The notes: a model not told the origin generated them from the letters alone. 64,000 nt of DNA from Ruegeria marisrubri (GCF_001507595.1 NZ_LQBQ01000039.1:96485-160484), one strand, 5' to 3'; shown: positions 1 through 11,075, counted from the stretch's first letter. Numbers and translations are program-made.

Positions 1-2
1 GC

Positions 3-428
3 GGCGATCTGGTCACCCGGGGCGAGAACGACAAGGGAGAGGCTTGGCGGATCGGCATCGAAAAGCCCGAGCCCGGCTCGCAGACCGTGCAACTGGTGGT
101 GCCCGTGAGCAATCTGGGCATGGCCACATCCGGTGACTACCGGAACTTCTTCGAGCAGGACGGCGTGCGCTATTCGCATATCATCGACCCGACGACGGGC
201 CGGCCGATCACGCACCGGACAACCTCGGTCACCGTTCTGGCCGACAGCGCGATGATGGCCGACGCATGGGCCACGGCGATGCTTGCGCTGGGGCAGGAAG
301 AAGGGCTGAAAATCGCCGAAGCCAACGATCTGGCCGTTTTCTTCATCTCGCGGGATGTGACAGGCGGCGAAGATGCCTATATCACGGTGCACAGCAGCGC
401 CTTCAAGGACGCGCTGGAAGGTAACTGA
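3..428 (+). CDS. apbE: FAD:protein FMN transferase ApbE, C-terminal part (cut by window edge)
   Basis: This is the last ~141 codons of an ApbE flavin transferase. The frame is open from base 3, so the start lies outside the window. ApbE attaches FMN covalently to threonine residues of target proteins such as NqrB, NqrC or RnfG in the cell envelope, using FAD and Mg2+. Visible family motifs are GDLVTRGEN near the left edge, the SGDYRNFF and HIIDPTTGRPI segments, and the metal-binding DAWATAML segment. The next gene, 15 bases downstream, is nqrM, so the target here is very probably Na+-NQR encoded just upstream. Family and context agree; only the missing N-terminus limits the call. Confidence 0.93.
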   Translation, partial: GDLVTRGENDKGEAWRIGIEKPEPGSQTVQLVVPVSNLGMATSGDYRNFFEQDGVRYSHIIDPTTGRPITHRTTSVTVLADSAMMADAWATAMLALGQEEGLKIAEANDLAVFFISRDVTGGEDAYITVHSSAFKDALEGN

Positions 429-443
429 AGGGACAGGGCCGAT

Positions 444-686
444 ATGAGCACATTTATCCTGGCGTTCGTGCTTTTGATGATCATCGTGGTCGGCATGTCC
501 CTTGGAGTCATGTTGATGGGCAAGACGATCAAGGGCAGCTGTGGTGGCCTGAACGCGATTTCCGGCGCCGACAAATGCGTCGTCTGCCAAAAGGACATCG
601 ACCCAGACAGCCCGCTGCGCGACAAGCTGCAATGCAAACGGGCGCGCAAGATGGTCCGGCAGATGGAACGGACGGCCGAGTCCTGA
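444..686 (+). CDS. nqrM: Na+-NQR maturation factor NqrM (DUF539)
   Basis: An 80-residue protein with one N-terminal membrane helix (about residues 3-26) followed by KGSCGGL and a cysteine segment, with cysteines at about 33, 45, 48 and 64. This is the pattern of NqrM, needed to insert the iron centre between NqrD and NqrE of the sodium-pumping NADH:quinone reductase. It follows apbE closely, the usual order at the end of an nqr operon. Start at ATG 444 is preceded by a short spacer containing GGGACAGGG. The function is from family knowledge; the cysteine pattern and context are seen directly. Confidence 0.9.
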   Translation: MSTFILAFVLLMIIVVGMSLGVMLMGKTIKGSCGGLNAISGADKCVVCQKDIDPDSPLRDKLQCKRARKMVRQMERTAES

Positions 687-778
687 ACTGATCCATTCGG
701 ATCAAATTGCGCTTTCGCGATCGTCGGAATTCCAGATAAGTTAGCAAGTGAAGGAATTTTCGACCGGAGCGCACGGCC

Positions 779-2452
779 ATGGCCAAAGCCAGGAACATCC
801 TCTTCATCATGTTCGACCAGCTGCGCTGGGACTATCTAAGTTGCTACGGCCATCCACACCTGCACACGCCCAACATTGACCGGCTGGCCGCGAAGGGCGT
901 GCGCTTTACCCGGGCCTATATCCAGTCCCCGATCTGCGGCAGCTCGCGCATGTCCACCTATACCGGGCGCTATGTCCATTCGCATGGCGCGTCATGGAAC
1001 GGCATTCCGCTGAAGGTCGGCGAGATGACCATGGGCGACCATCTGCGCAAGGCGGGCATGGACTGCTGGCTGGTCGGCAAGACCCACATGCGGGCCGACG
1101 CCGAAGGCATGGCGCGGCTGGGGCTGGAGCCGGACAGCCTGATCGGGGCGCGGGTCGCCGAATGCGGATTCGACGTGTTCGAGCGCGACGACGGCATGCT
1201 GCCCGAGGGGCCGGACGGTTATTACGACCCAGACGGGGCCAAGGAATACAACCGCTATCTGCGCGAAAAGGGCTATCAGAGCGACAATCCCTGGCATGAT
1301 TTCGCGAATTCCGGTCTGGACGAAGATGGCAATGTGCTGTCTGGCTGGTTTCTGAAAAACGCGCCGGAACCTGCCAACATCGCCGAGGAAGACAGCGAAA
1401 CGCCCTATCTCACCGGGCGCGGCATGGCCTTCATGGAACGCCATCAGGGCCCGTGGTGCTGTCACCTGAGCTATATCAAGCCGCATTGGCCCTATATCGT
1501 GCCCGAGCCCTATGCCTCGATGTACGGCCCCGAGCATGTGCTGCCGGTCAACCGGTCCGAGGCCGAGCGGCAGAGCGCCCATCCGGTGTTGAAGGCATTC
1601 ATGGACACCAAGGTGGGCGAGGCCTTTTCCCGGCAGGACGTGCGCGAGGCGGTGATCCCGGCCTATATGGGGCTGATCAAGCAGGCCGACGACCAGATGG
1701 GCAGGCTGTTCAAATGGCTCGAGGAAACCGGCCGCGACAAGGACACCATGATCGTGCTGACCTCGGATCACGGGGATTTCCTGGGCGATCACTGGATGGG
1801 CGAAAAGACGTTCTTCCACGATGCCTCGACCAAGGTTCCGCTGATCATCTACGACCCTTCACCGCAGGCGGATGCGACCCGCGGGATGGTCTGCGACGCG
1901 CTGGTGGAATCCATCGATCTCGCCCCCACATTCGTCGAGGTGGCCGGTGGGCAGGTGGCCTCGCACATCCTCGAAGGCGAAAGCCTGCTGCCGATCCTGC
2001 ATGGGCAGCGCAGCGAGACCCTGCGCGACTACGTGATCTGCGAATATGACTATTCCGCCTCGCCGGTCGCCGAAAAGCTGAACGCCGATGTGCGTGAGGC
2101 GGTCATGTTCATGATCGCCACCAAACGCTGGAAGCTGATCCATTGCGAGGGCGGATATCGCCCGATCCTGTTCGATCTGGAAAACGACCCGCAGGAACTG
2201 GTGGACCTGGGCGACAGCGAAGAGCATGCCGCGATCATCGACCAGCTGTATGACCACCTGTTCGCCTGGGCACGCCGTCCCGCGCAGCGCACCACGCGGT
2301 CGGCCGAGCAACTGATCGAGATGCGGACGAAAAGCCGTGGCCGTGGCGTCGTGCTGGGGATCTACGACGAGAACGACGCGCCGCTGGAGCTGACGGTGAA
2401 GTATCGCGGACGAAAGGCGAAGCCCTACAAGGATTACCTGCAGAAAGGCTGA
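779..2452 (+). CDS. Sulfatase / phosphonate-monoester-hydrolase family enzyme
   Basis: A 557-residue alkaline-phosphatase-superfamily hydrolase. It opens with the metal-binding stretch NILFIMFDQLRWD (D13). CGSSR at residues 53-57 is a Cys-x-Ser-x-Arg signature, so C53 should be converted to formylglycine as nucleophile. LTSDHGDFLGDHWMGEKTFFHD (split here at the conserved DHG) supplies further metal and substrate ligands around residues 328-345. No signal peptide is seen, so it is likely cytoplasmic, like choline sulfatase or phosphonate monoester hydrolase. The substrate cannot be told from sequence: a sulfate ester or a phosphonate/phosphate diester are both possible. The gene stands alone on the plus strand and ends 12 bases from the convergent PLP-enzyme gene. 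Confidence 0.85.
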   Translation: MAKARNILFIMFDQLRWDYLSCYGHPHLHTPNIDRLAAKGVRFTRAYIQSPICGSSRMSTYTGRYVHSHGASWNGIPLKVGEMTMGDHLRKAGMDCWLVGKTHMRADAEGMARLGLEPDSLIGARVAECGFDVFERDDGMLPEGPDGYYDPDGAKEYNRYLREKGYQSDNPWHDFANSGLDEDGNVLSGWFLKNAPEPANIAEEDSETPYLTGRGMAFMERHQGPWCCHLSYIKPHWPYIVPEPYASMYGPEHVLPVNRSEAERQSAHPVLKAFMDTKVGEAFSRQDVREAVIPAYMGLIKQADDQMGRLFKWLEETGRDKDTMIVLTSDHGDFLGDHWMGEKTFFHDASTKVPLIIYDPSPQADATRGMVCDALVESIDLAPTFVEVAGGQVASHILEGESLLPILHGQRSETLRDYVICEYDYSASPVAEKLNADVREAVMFMIATKRWKLIHCEGGYRPILFDLENDPQELVDLGDSEEHAAIIDQLYDHLFAWARRPAQRTTRSAEQLIEMRTKSRGRGVVLGIYDENDAPLELTVKYRGRKAKPYKDYLQKG

Positions 2453-2464
2453 CCCGGCGGGCTT

Positions 2465-3886
<1,422 letters not shown>

Positions 3887-3889
3887 TTC

Positions 3890-5029
3890 TTATCCTTTCC
3901 CGGCCAGCAGCAGGGCCAGCGAGATCCCCAGATAGTTGCCGATGGCAAAGCCCAGAATGCCGGTCGCCATGCCTGACATCAGGATCGCCGGGTTGCGCAG
4001 GCTGCGCGACACCATCGGCACGAAGGCAGGCGACATGACCGCGGCGACCGAGGTGATCAGAAAGGTGTCCCGGTCGATCCGAGCGAACCGCGCCAGAAGG
4101 GCGTGCAGGGCAAAGCTGCCGAAGGTGGCGGCGACGCAGAACACGAGGATCGACATGTCCATTCCCGCCAGCGCCGTCAGGTCCATCGAGGCGGCGACGC
4201 AGAAGGAAAAGACATAGATCAGATACATGCCCATATGCGGCGCGGCCCGGTTCAGGCGCAGCGCCGGAAGGAAAGAGCCGGCGATGCCGAAGGTGGTCAA
4301 CAGCACGATCGTCAGGATCTGCGGGTTGGCGAAAGGCAACATCGGCGCAAGTACAACCGCCAGCCCCACGCACAGCACAGCCGCTGAGAAGGCGACCAGT
4401 CCGGGCACGACCATGCCGGAACGATTTTGCGCTTCAGTCGGCAACGGTTCTGGATCTGCGTTCTTGTCCGTGGTGAATCCGGGCAGGAAACCGCCAAGAA
4501 CCCGTGGCGCCATCGTCAGCACGAACAGCAGATAGATCGACCCGACCACGGTATCCACCGTCGCAAACAACAGATAGCGCGCATCGGGGATCCCGAGCGC
4601 CAGCTTGATCGCCCCCATGTTCGCGATGCCGCCCGTGTACATCCCGACCGCCATGCCCGAAAGCTGCTCGACACGTTCGACGCCCTGGCTGGTGAACAGG
4701 TGGTAGAGAGCGGTTGCCAGCGCCACCACCGCGATGACCGCAAGCAGCATCGACAGCATCGCGCGCCCGGCGACGTGACCCCAGGCGCGCACATCCACGG
4801 CGAACAGCAGCAGGGGCAGGGCCAGACCCAGACTTGCCTCTGTGATCGAGGTGCGAATTTCCGCGCCGCTCTCCGGCAGCAGCCCGGTCAGCCCCAGCAA
4901 CAGCCCGGCGGCGTAACACAGAACGATCGGCCCGACCTTGGCGAACAGCGACACCCGCAGGGCCAGCAGCACCAGGCCCGCCGGCGCGAGCAGATACAGT
5001 GCCGCAAGAAATACCTGATCCGTCTGCAC
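3890..5029 (-). CDS. DUF819-family integral membrane protein, probable transporter
   Basis: A 379-residue protein made almost entirely of hydrophobic helices, with a short charged loop (TTDKNADPEPLPTEAQNRS) near the middle. It matches the DUF819 family, whose members are predicted solute carriers of unknown substrate. I place the start at GTG 5029, which has a strong GAGGGGGG ribosome site about 8 bases upstream. The longer open frame to 5158 adds an Arg-rich segment with no membrane character. It precedes the S1P-lyase-like gene by 3 bases, suggesting import or export of that enzyme's substrate or product. An XRE/cupin regulator is the next gene upstream on the same strand. Confidence 0.72.
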   Translation of the reverse strand: MQTDQVFLAALYLLAPAGLVLLALRVSLFAKVGPIVLCYAAGLLLGLTGLLPESGAEIRTSITEASLGLALPLLLFAVDVRAWGHVAGRAMLSMLLAVIAVVALATALYHLFTSQGVERVEQLSGMAVGMYTGGIANMGAIKLALGIPDARYLLFATVDTVVGSIYLLFVLTMAPRVLGGFLPGFTTDKNADPEPLPTEAQNRSGMVVPGLVAFSAAVLCVGLAVVLAPMLPFANPQILTIVLLTTFGIAGSFLPALRLNRAAPHMGMYLIYVFSFCVAASMDLTALAGMDMSILVFCVAATFGSFALHALLARFARIDRDTFLITSVAAVMSPAFVPMVSRSLRNPAILMSGMATGILGFAIGNYLGISLALLLAGKG

Positions 5030-5182
5030 GTCCCATCCCCCCTCTCGGCGTGAGACTAGGCGGCGTGGGCACAGGCAGGCAAGACGCCTTGACGCAAGGT
5101 TTGTCGGCCGATCCAGCCATGGCAGAGTATGGAATACCCTGCTCGTGAAAGGGAACACACGTAGCTTCGAAGCCCTCGCCGC

Positions 5183-5797
5183 TCAGTCGGACAGAGACAC
5201 CCACAGCACCCTGGCGTCTTCTTCGCTGGTCGAAACGCAGCCATGCCCCATGCCGCTGTCGTAATAGACCGAGTCGCCCGCCTTCATGTGCAAGGGGCGA
5301 TAATGCTCGGTATAGAGGATGACCTCGCCGCTGATCACATACATGAACTCTTCGCCCCGGTGACGCACCCAGGTGTCGAACTCGGTCACGTCGCGCGCCT
5401 TGATCGTGCTGATATAGGGGACCATGCGCTTGGTGGTCAGCTCGTTGCACAGCAGCTCGTGATCATAGGTGCGGGTGACCTGATGCTCGCCTTCGCCCGC
5501 GCGGGTATGGTCGCGGCGGCCCGAGATGTCGCTCTGCGCCGACTGCACGAACAGCTGCGGCGTTTCCAGATCCAGCGTCTGCATCAGGCGGCGGATGATT
5601 TCGAAGCTCGGGCGCGTCTGGTTGTTCTCGATCTTCGACAGGGTCGAGCGCCCGATGGCCGCCGCCTTGGCGGCTTCCTCCAGCGTCAGCCCTTTTTCCT
5701 TGCGGGCGTCGCGAATCATTTTTCCCAACAGTTCCCCGTCCGGAGCCTCCATCGCCTCGGCTGCGGGTCCTGTTTCTTCTGGTTGAACCGGTTCCAT
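5183..5797 (-). CDS. XRE-family transcriptional regulator with C-terminal cupin domain
   Basis: A 204-residue DNA-binding protein. Residues ~25-85 form a helix-turn-helix of the XRE type (IRDARKEKGLTLEEAAKAA, then GRSTLSKIENNQTRPSFEII). Residues ~120-200 form a cupin sensor barrel (GEEFMYVISGEVILYTEHYRPL). This architecture is used by repressors such as PuuR that sense small metabolites, often amines or amino acids. The gene is divergent from lpd of the glycine module across a 175-base spacer and lies upstream of the DUF819/lyase pair on its own strand, so it could regulate either. The effector is not predictable. The start ATG 5797 has AGGAG 11 bases upstream, slightly far; a later ATG at MEAPDGELL is possible. 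Confidence 0.82.
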   Translation of the reverse strand: MEPVQPEETGPAAEAMEAPDGELLGKMIRDARKEKGLTLEEAAKAAAIGRSTLSKIENNQTRPSFEIIRRLMQTLDLETPQLFVQSAQSDISGRRDHTRAGEGEHQVTRTYDHELLCNELTTKRMVPYISTIKARDVTEFDTWVRHRGEEFMYVISGEVILYTEHYRPLHMKAGDSVYYDSGMGHGCVSTSEEDARVLWVSLSD

Positions 5798-5972
5798 GCG
5801 CTCAAATTCTCCTGATTCTCGCGAAGCTTAGCTTTGATGCCTTTTCCAGTCAAAATTTCCCCTGAATATCTTTTGTTGATTATAGGGAAAAAGTTTCCTA
5901 AAGGGGACATACCGTTGCATACGGCGGATATATTCCTGTTTTCGAACATGTTTTCAGGGGGGGGACACACCG
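5798..5972. promoter_or_regulatory. Divergent promoter region between XRE regulator and lpd
   Basis: This 175-base A+T-richer spacer separates the two divergent starts. It contains the inverted repeat GGAAA-AAG-TTTCC at 5886-5898 and related TTTCC/GGGGA words nearby (5850-5860 and 5899-5908). A cupin-type XRE regulator encoded at one side could bind it. This is an inference from symmetry and position only. Confidence 0.35.
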
Positions 5973-7355
5973 ATGAGCGCATATGACCTGATCGTGATCG
6001 GCGGCGGCCCGGGCGGCTATGTGGCCGCGATCCGGGCGGCGCAGCTGGGCATGAAGGTGGCCTGTGTCGAAGGCCGTGGCGCGCTGGGCGGCACATGTCT
6101 GAACGTGGGCTGCATCCCCTCCAAAGCCCTGCTGACCTCCTCGGCCAAATATGCCGAACTCTCCCACCTCTCCTCCCATGGCATTGCGGTCGAGGGGGCC
6201 AGCGTCGATCTGGGCGCCATGATGGGCCGCAAACACAAGATCGTGGGCGATCTGACCAAGGGCATCGCCTTTCTGTTCAAGAAGAACGGCGTCGATCTGA
6301 TCGAAGGTTGGGCCAGCATCCCGGCCGCCGGTCAGGTCAAGGTTGGTGATGACCTTCACGAGGCCAGGAACATCCTGATCGCCACCGGCTCGGAGCCGAC
6401 GCCGCTGCCGGGCATCGAGATCGACGAGGTGGATGTGCTGAGCTCTACCGGCGCGCTGTCGCTGGGTGCGGTGCCGGAACATCTGGTGGTGATCGGCGCG
6501 GGGGTGATCGGTCTGGAACTGGGTCAGGTCTGGGCGCGGCTCGGCGCGAAGGTGACCGTCGTGGAATATCTCGACCGCGTGCTGCCCGGCATCGACGGTG
6601 AAATCGCCAAGCTGGCACAGCGGGCGCTGTCCAAGCGCGGGCTGAAATTCCAGCTGGGCCGGGCGCTGAAGGCCGTTGAAAAGACCAGTGACGGGCTGAC
6701 CTTGACGCTCGACCGCGTGGGCAAGGACAAGGAAGAACTGCTGGAGGCCGACAAGGTGCTTGTCGCCGTGGGGCGCAGGCCGGTGACCCGTGGTCTTGGC
6801 CTGAAACACCTGGGCGTCGAGGTGAACGCGCGCGGCTTCATCGAGGTGGACGGATCGTTCCAGACCTCGGTTCCGGGCATCTACGCCATCGGCGACTGCA
6901 TCCCCGGCCCGATGCTGGCGCACAAGGCGGAAGAGGACGGTGTCGCCTGCGTCGAAATGCTGGCCGGGTTGGCCGGGCACGTCGATTACAACACCGTTCC
7001 GGGCGTCGTTTACACCGACCCCGAGGTCGCCTCGGTTGGTCAGACAGAAGAAGCGCTGAAAGAGGCCGGTATCGACTACCGCGTCGGCAAGTTCGCCTTC
7101 ATGGCCAACTCGCGCGCGCGCTCGACCGGGGAAACCGACGGTGCAGTCAAGGTTCTGGCCGCCGCCGACGGCAAGATCCTGGGCGCGCATATCTGTGGCG
7201 CGCATGGCGGCGACCTGATCGCGGAGCTGGTTCTGGCTATGACCATGGGGGCGACAGTTGCCGAGGTTGCCGCCACCTGCCACGCGCACCCGGCCATGGG
7301 AGAGGCAGTCAAGGAGGCCTGCCTCGACGCCATGGGCCGCGCGATCCACGCGTGA
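5973..7355 (+). CDS. lpd: Dihydrolipoamide dehydrogenase (L protein of glycine cleavage)
   Basis: A 460-residue flavoprotein disulfide reductase. It has the N-terminal FAD fold [11 protein letters not shown] (residues 10-20), the redox disulfide motif [13 protein letters not shown] with C42 and C47, a second nucleotide-binding fold ([15 protein letters not shown]) around 172-186, and the C-terminal HAHPAMGE base pair near residue 436. It reoxidises the dihydrolipoyl arm of an H or E2 protein with NAD+. Since gcvT, gcvH and gcvP follow in the same direction, it is most likely the dedicated L protein of glycine cleavage rather than the copy in the 2-oxoacid dehydrogenase operons. lipA begins 13 bases after its stop. 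Confidence 0.93.
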   Translation: MSAYDLIVIGGGPGGYVAAIRAAQLGMKVACVEGRGALGGTCLNVGCIPSKALLTSSAKYAELSHLSSHGIAVEGASVDLGAMMGRKHKIVGDLTKGIAFLFKKNGVDLIEGWASIPAAGQVKVGDDLHEARNILIATGSEPTPLPGIEIDEVDVLSSTGALSLGAVPEHLVVIGAGVIGLELGQVWARLGAKVTVVEYLDRVLPGIDGEIAKLAQRALSKRGLKFQLGRALKAVEKTSDGLTLTLDRVGKDKEELLEADKVLVAVGRRPVTRGLGLKHLGVEVNARGFIEVDGSFQTSVPGIYAIGDCIPGPMLAHKAEEDGVACVEMLAGLAGHVDYNTVPGVVYTDPEVASVGQTEEALKEAGIDYRVGKFAFMANSRARSTGETDGAVKVLAAADGKILGAHICGAHGGDLIAELVLAMTMGATVAEVAATCHAHPAMGEAVKEACLDAMGRAIHA

Positions 7356-7368
7356 ACGGGGGCGCCAG

Positions 7369-8313
7369 ATGACCATCCAGCTTCGCCCCCGCCACCCGGA
7401 AAAGGCCAAGAAGGCCGACAGCGAGATCCCGCGCAAGCCGAAGTGGATCCGCAAGAAGAAGATCGAAAGCGCAGAGTATTATGAAACCCGTCGTCTGATG
7501 CGGGATCATGACCTGGCGACCGTTTGCGAAGAGGCGGCCTGTCCGAACATCGGCGAATGCTGGTCCAAGCAGCACGCCACCATGATGATCATGGGCGAGA
7601 TCTGCACGCGCGGATGTTCGTTCTGCAACGTCGCCACCGGCCGGCCCGACGCGCTGGACAAGTTCGAGCCGGGGCGGGTCGCAGCAGCCGTGAAAAAGCT
7701 GGGCCTGCGCCATGTGGTCATCACCTCGGTGGATCGCGACGATCTGGCCGATGGCGGGGCCGCGCACATAGCCCAGACCATCCGTGCCGTGCGCCATCAG
7801 AACCCGGAAACGACCGTCGAGGTCCTGACGCCGGACTTCCTGGGCAAGGGGGGCGCCGCCAATATCGTCTTTGACGCAGCGCCGGACGTGTTCAACCACA
7901 ACCTTGAAACCGTGCCGCATCTCTATCCCACGGTCCGCCCCGGCGCGCGCTACTATGCGTCGCTGCGGCTACTGGACGATGCCAAACGGGCCAACCCGAA
8001 AATCTTCACCAAATCCGGACTCATGGTGGGGTTGGGGGAAACACTGAACGACGTGCGGCAGGTCATGGACGATCTGCGCGCGGCCAATGTCGATTTCCTG
8101 ACCGTGGGGCAGTATTTGCAGCCCACGCCGAAACATCACCCGATCGACCGGTTCTGGTCGCCCGAGGAATTCGCGCAGTTGGAACAGATCGCCCGCGCCA
8201 AGGGCTTTGTGCATGTGTCGGCCACGCCGCTGACCCGGTCGTCGTTCCACGCCGACGAAGATTTCGCCGCCCTGAAGCAGGCCCGCCAGCGGGCGCTCGC
8301 TCAAGGGGCATAA
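7369..8313 (+). CDS. lipA: Lipoyl synthase
   Basis: A 314-residue radical SAM enzyme that inserts two sulfurs into octanoyl groups on lipoyl domains. Both iron-sulfur motifs are present: C53-x4-C58-x5-C64 for the auxiliary sacrificial cluster and C79-x3-C83-x2-C86 for the SAM cluster. The start is ATG 7369 with the usual family N-terminus; the frame is open further upstream but overlaps lpd. Length matches typical bacterial LipA. Its position between lpd and the gcv genes couples lipoyl supply to the lipoylated H protein. No lipB is visible in the window. Confidence 0.96.
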   Translation: MTIQLRPRHPEKAKKADSEIPRKPKWIRKKKIESAEYYETRRLMRDHDLATVCEEAACPNIGECWSKQHATMMIMGEICTRGCSFCNVATGRPDALDKFEPGRVAAAVKKLGLRHVVITSVDRDDLADGGAAHIAQTIRAVRHQNPETTVEVLTPDFLGKGGAANIVFDAAPDVFNHNLETVPHLYPTVRPGARYYASLRLLDDAKRANPKIFTKSGLMVGLGETLNDVRQVMDDLRAANVDFLTVGQYLQPTPKHHPIDRFWSPEEFAQLEQIARAKGFVHVSATPLTRSSFHADEDFAALKQARQRALAQGA

Positions 8314-8336
8314 CCTGACGCAATGGGAGGGAATCC

Positions 8337-9707
8337 ATGGAAGCGTTAAATTCAATCGTAGGGGCCATCAATGGCGTCGTATGGGGGCCGATGATGCTGG
8401 TCCTCATTCTCGGCGTCGGCTTCTTCCTGCAGGTCGGGCTGAAATTCATGCCCATTTTCAAGATCGGCAAGGGCTTTGCCCTGCTGTGGCATGGCCGCGC
8501 GGGCCATGGCGCCGGTCAGATCACGCCGTTCCAGGCGCTGATGACCTCGCTGTCGGCAACCATCGGCACCGGCAACATCGCCGGCGTGGCCACCGCCGTG
8601 TTCCTCGGCGGTCCGGGGGCGCTGTTCTGGATGTGGATGACGGCACTGGTGGGCATGGCCACCAAATATGCCGAGGCCGTCTGCGCCGTGAAATACCGTG
8701 AGCAGGACGAAGAGGGCAACTATATCGGCGGCCCGATGTTCTATATCAAGAACGGCCTGAGCCGGAAATGGTACTGGCTGGCCCCGGCCTTTGCGGGCTT
8801 CGGTGCGATCGCCGCGTTCGGCATCGGCAACGGCGTGCAGGCCAACGGCGTCGCCGACGTGATGCACGAAAGCTTTGGTGTGCCCGAGGTCGCCACGGGT
8901 CTGGTCCTGATGGTTCTGACCGCAGGCGTCATCCTGGGCGGCATCACCCGCATCGGCGCCGTCGCCGAAAAGCTGGTTCCGTTCATGGCCGTGACCTACA
9001 TCCTGGCCGGTCTGCTGGTCCTGCTGCTGAACATCGGCGCGCTGGGCAACGCACTGAGCCTTGTCTTCACCCATGCCTTTACCCCGTCGGCAGCCGAAGG
9101 CGGCTTTGCCGGTGCGGCGGTCTGGGCCGCGATCCGCTTCGGCGTGGCGCGCGGCGTGTTCTCGAACGAAGCCGGCCTCGGCTCGGCCCCGATCGCACAT
9201 GCCGCAGCCGAAACCGCGGGTCCGGTCAATCAGGGCCTGGTGGCCATGTTGGGCACTTTCATCGATACCATCATCGTGTGCTCGATCACCGGCCTGGCAA
9301 TCATCGCATCCGGCGTCTGGACCTCGGGCGAATCCGGTGCTGCGCTGACCTCGCTGGCCTTCGAGACCACCCTGCCCGGAATCGGCGGCTACATCATCGC
9401 GATTTCGCTGTCGATCTTTGCCTTCACCACCATCCTGGGCTGGTCCTACTATGGCGAGAAATGCGTCGAGTTCTTCTTCGGCGTGAAGGCGCTGCTGCCG
9501 TTCCGCCTGCTGTGGTGCGTCGCCATCCCGGTCGGTGCGACCCTGAACCTGGGCTTCATCTGGCTGCTGGCCGACACGCTGAACGCCATGATGGCGATTC
9601 CGAACCTGATCGCGCTGGCCCTGCTGAGCCCGGTCGTCTTCAAGGTCACCCGCGAGTTCTTCGCCTCGGGCGGCGCGACGGAACCCGAAGCCGACGTGGC
9701 CAAGTAA
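8337..9707 (+). CDS. Sodium:alanine/glycine symporter, AGCS family
   Basis: A 456-residue inner-membrane protein of the alanine-or-glycine:cation symporter family. It has about ten membrane segments. Family stretches include SATIGTGNIAGVATAV (~ residues 75-90) in the conserved unwound-helix region and FSNEAGLGSAPIAHAAAET (~ 274-292). GGGAGGGAATCC before ATG 8337 is a clear ribosome site. Placed between lipA and gcvT, it probably imports glycine (or alanine) with Na+ for the glycine cleavage system. It is followed 7 bases after its stop by a G+C-rich hairpin. Confidence 0.92.
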   Translation: MEALNSIVGAINGVVWGPMMLVLILGVGFFLQVGLKFMPIFKIGKGFALLWHGRAGHGAGQITPFQALMTSLSATIGTGNIAGVATAVFLGGPGALFWMWMTALVGMATKYAEAVCAVKYREQDEEGNYIGGPMFYIKNGLSRKWYWLAPAFAGFGAIAAFGIGNGVQANGVADVMHESFGVPEVATGLVLMVLTAGVILGGITRIGAVAEKLVPFMAVTYILAGLLVLLLNIGALGNALSLVFTHAFTPSAAEGGFAGAAVWAAIRFGVARGVFSNEAGLGSAPIAHAAAETAGPVNQGLVAMLGTFIDTIIVCSITGLAIIASGVWTSGESGAALTSLAFETTLPGIGGYIIAISLSIFAFTTILGWSYYGEKCVEFFFGVKALLPFRLLWCVAIPVGATLNLGFIWLLADTLNAMMAIPNLIALALLSPVVFKVTREFFASGGATEPEADVAK

Positions 9708-9714
9708 ACCAACC

Positions 9715-9738
9715 GGCGGGGCCGCCACAGGCCCCGCC
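9715..9738 (+). terminator. G+C-rich hairpin after the symporter gene
   Basis: A perfect 9-bp inverted repeat, GGCGGGGCC-GCCACA-GGCCCCGCC, starts 7 bases after the symporter stop codon. No U-run follows, so it may act as a weak or attenuating terminator, or as an RNA end that protects the upstream message. Similar hairpins lacking U-runs sit after gcvP and near 40930. Confidence 0.5.
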
Positions 9739-9776
9739 ACCCCCGAAAACGAAAATCCGTTCCGAGGACGCAACCA

Positions 9777-9932
9777 ATGGCCAGCACTGCTTTGACGCCG
9801 AACCTGAGACAGGGATCGCGCCGGTCGGCGGCGGCCTCGGACACTGGCGGCTTTCCCAATTCCGGATTCGGCCCTAACCTCACCTGTGTCGTGTGCAAGG
9901 CTCTTTGCACGTCCAGGGTTGTCCGCGACTGA
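9777..9932 (+). CDS. Possible 51-residue ORF in the gcvT leader
   Basis: A short frame starting at ATG 9777, with GAGGA about 9 bases upstream, encoding 51 residues ending in a cysteine-containing tail (TCVVCKALCTSRVVRD). It lies between the symporter hairpin and gcvT (ATG 9962). Codon use is mixed and I recognise no family, so it may be chance. The end of the frame includes the RNA hairpin GTGCAA-GGCTCT-TTGCAC (9893-9910). The interval could therefore be a structured leader rather than a gene. Confidence 0.25.
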   Translation: MASTALTPNLRQGSRRSAAASDTGGFPNSGFGPNLTCVVCKALCTSRVVRD

Positions 9933-9961
9933 CCTGAACACTCACGAGAAAGGCACTTGTC

Positions 9962-11059
9962 ATGACTGACGCGCCCAAACGCACCCCGCTCTACGACCTG
10001 CATGTCGAGCTTGGCGGCAAGATGGTCGATTTTGCCGGCTGGGAAATGCCGGTGCAGTACCCCATGGGCATCATGGGCGAGCACAAGCAGTGCCGCGAAA
10101 AGGCCGCGCTGTTCGACGTGTCGCACATGGGGCAGGTGATCCTGCGCGGCGAGAACGTGGGAGAGAAGCTCGAAACGCTCTGCCCGCAGGCCTACGCCAC
10201 CCTGAAAGAGGGCAAGGCCCGCTACGGTTTCTTCACCAATGACGAGGGCGGCATCATGGACGACCTGATCGTCTCGAACGCGGGCGATCACTTCTTCGTC
10301 GTTGTCAACGCCGCCCTGCGCCACCAGGACATTCCGCACATGCAGGCGAACCTGGAAGGTGTCGAAGTGACCGAGATCTTCGACCGCGCGCTGGTCGCGG
10401 TGCAGGGCCCCAAGGCCGAGGATGTCGTCGGCGGTCTGTGTCCGGCAGCGCGTGACCTGAAATTCATGGAAACCACCCTGGCCGAGATCAACGGCGTCGA
10501 GTGCCGCGTTTCGCGCCTCGGCTATACCGGCGAGGACGGCTATGAAATCTCGATCCCCGAGGACAAGGCGGTCGAGATCACCCGGGCCTTCCTTGCGCAC
10601 GAGGATTGCGAGCCGGCCGGTCTGGGCGCGCGCGACAGCCTCCGGCTCGAAGCGGGCCTGTGCCTCTACGGCAATGACATCGACCAGACCACCTCGCCCG
10701 TCGAGGCGAACCTGGCCTGGGCGATCCAGAAACGCCGCAAGGAGGAGGGCGGCTTCCCCGGCGCTGCCCGCATCCAGAAGGAACTGGCCGAAGGCCCGTC
10801 CCGCAAACTCGTCGGCATCAGGCCCGAGGGCCGCGCCCCGGCGCGTCAGGGCGTCGAGATCCAGAGCCTCGAAGGCGAAACCATCGGCCAGATCACTTCG
10901 GGCGGCTTCGGCCCAACCGTCGGCGGCCCGGTCGCCATGGGTTACGTCGCCGCCGGGCACAACGAGCCTGGCCAGAAGGTCAACCTGATCATCCGTGGCA
11001 AGGCGCAACCGGCCGAGGTCGTCGCGCTGCCCTTCGTCACCCAGAACTACAAACGCTGA
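9962..11059 (+). CDS. gcvT: Glycine cleavage system T protein (aminomethyltransferase)
   Basis: A 365-residue folate-dependent aminomethyltransferase. It takes the aminomethyl group from the lipoyl arm of GcvH, releases ammonia and forms 5,10-methylene-THF. Family features are HVELGGKMVDFAGWEMPVQY near the N-terminus, the conserved DVSHMGQ (~ residues 53-59), and SRLGYTGEDGYEI (~ 183-195), which belongs to the folate-binding domain. Length is normal. gcvH follows 16 bases later in the same orientation. No canonical glycine riboswitch pattern was found in the leader. Confidence 0.95.
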   Translation: MTDAPKRTPLYDLHVELGGKMVDFAGWEMPVQYPMGIMGEHKQCREKAALFDVSHMGQVILRGENVGEKLETLCPQAYATLKEGKARYGFFTNDEGGIMDDLIVSNAGDHFFVVVNAALRHQDIPHMQANLEGVEVTEIFDRALVAVQGPKAEDVVGGLCPAARDLKFMETTLAEINGVECRVSRLGYTGEDGYEISIPEDKAVEITRAFLAHEDCEPAGLGARDSLRLEAGLCLYGNDIDQTTSPVEANLAWAIQKRRKEEGGFPGAARIQKELAEGPSRKLVGIRPEGRAPARQGVEIQSLEGETIGQITSGGFGPTVGGPVAMGYVAAGHNEPGQKVNLIIRGKAQPAEVVALPFVTQNYKR

Positions 11060-11075
11060 AGCCAGGAGAGAGAAC

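Noticed and set aside
9708..9961. Glycine riboswitch upstream of gcvT
   Set aside because: The expected tandem aptamer words were looked for and not found. Only simple hairpins are present.
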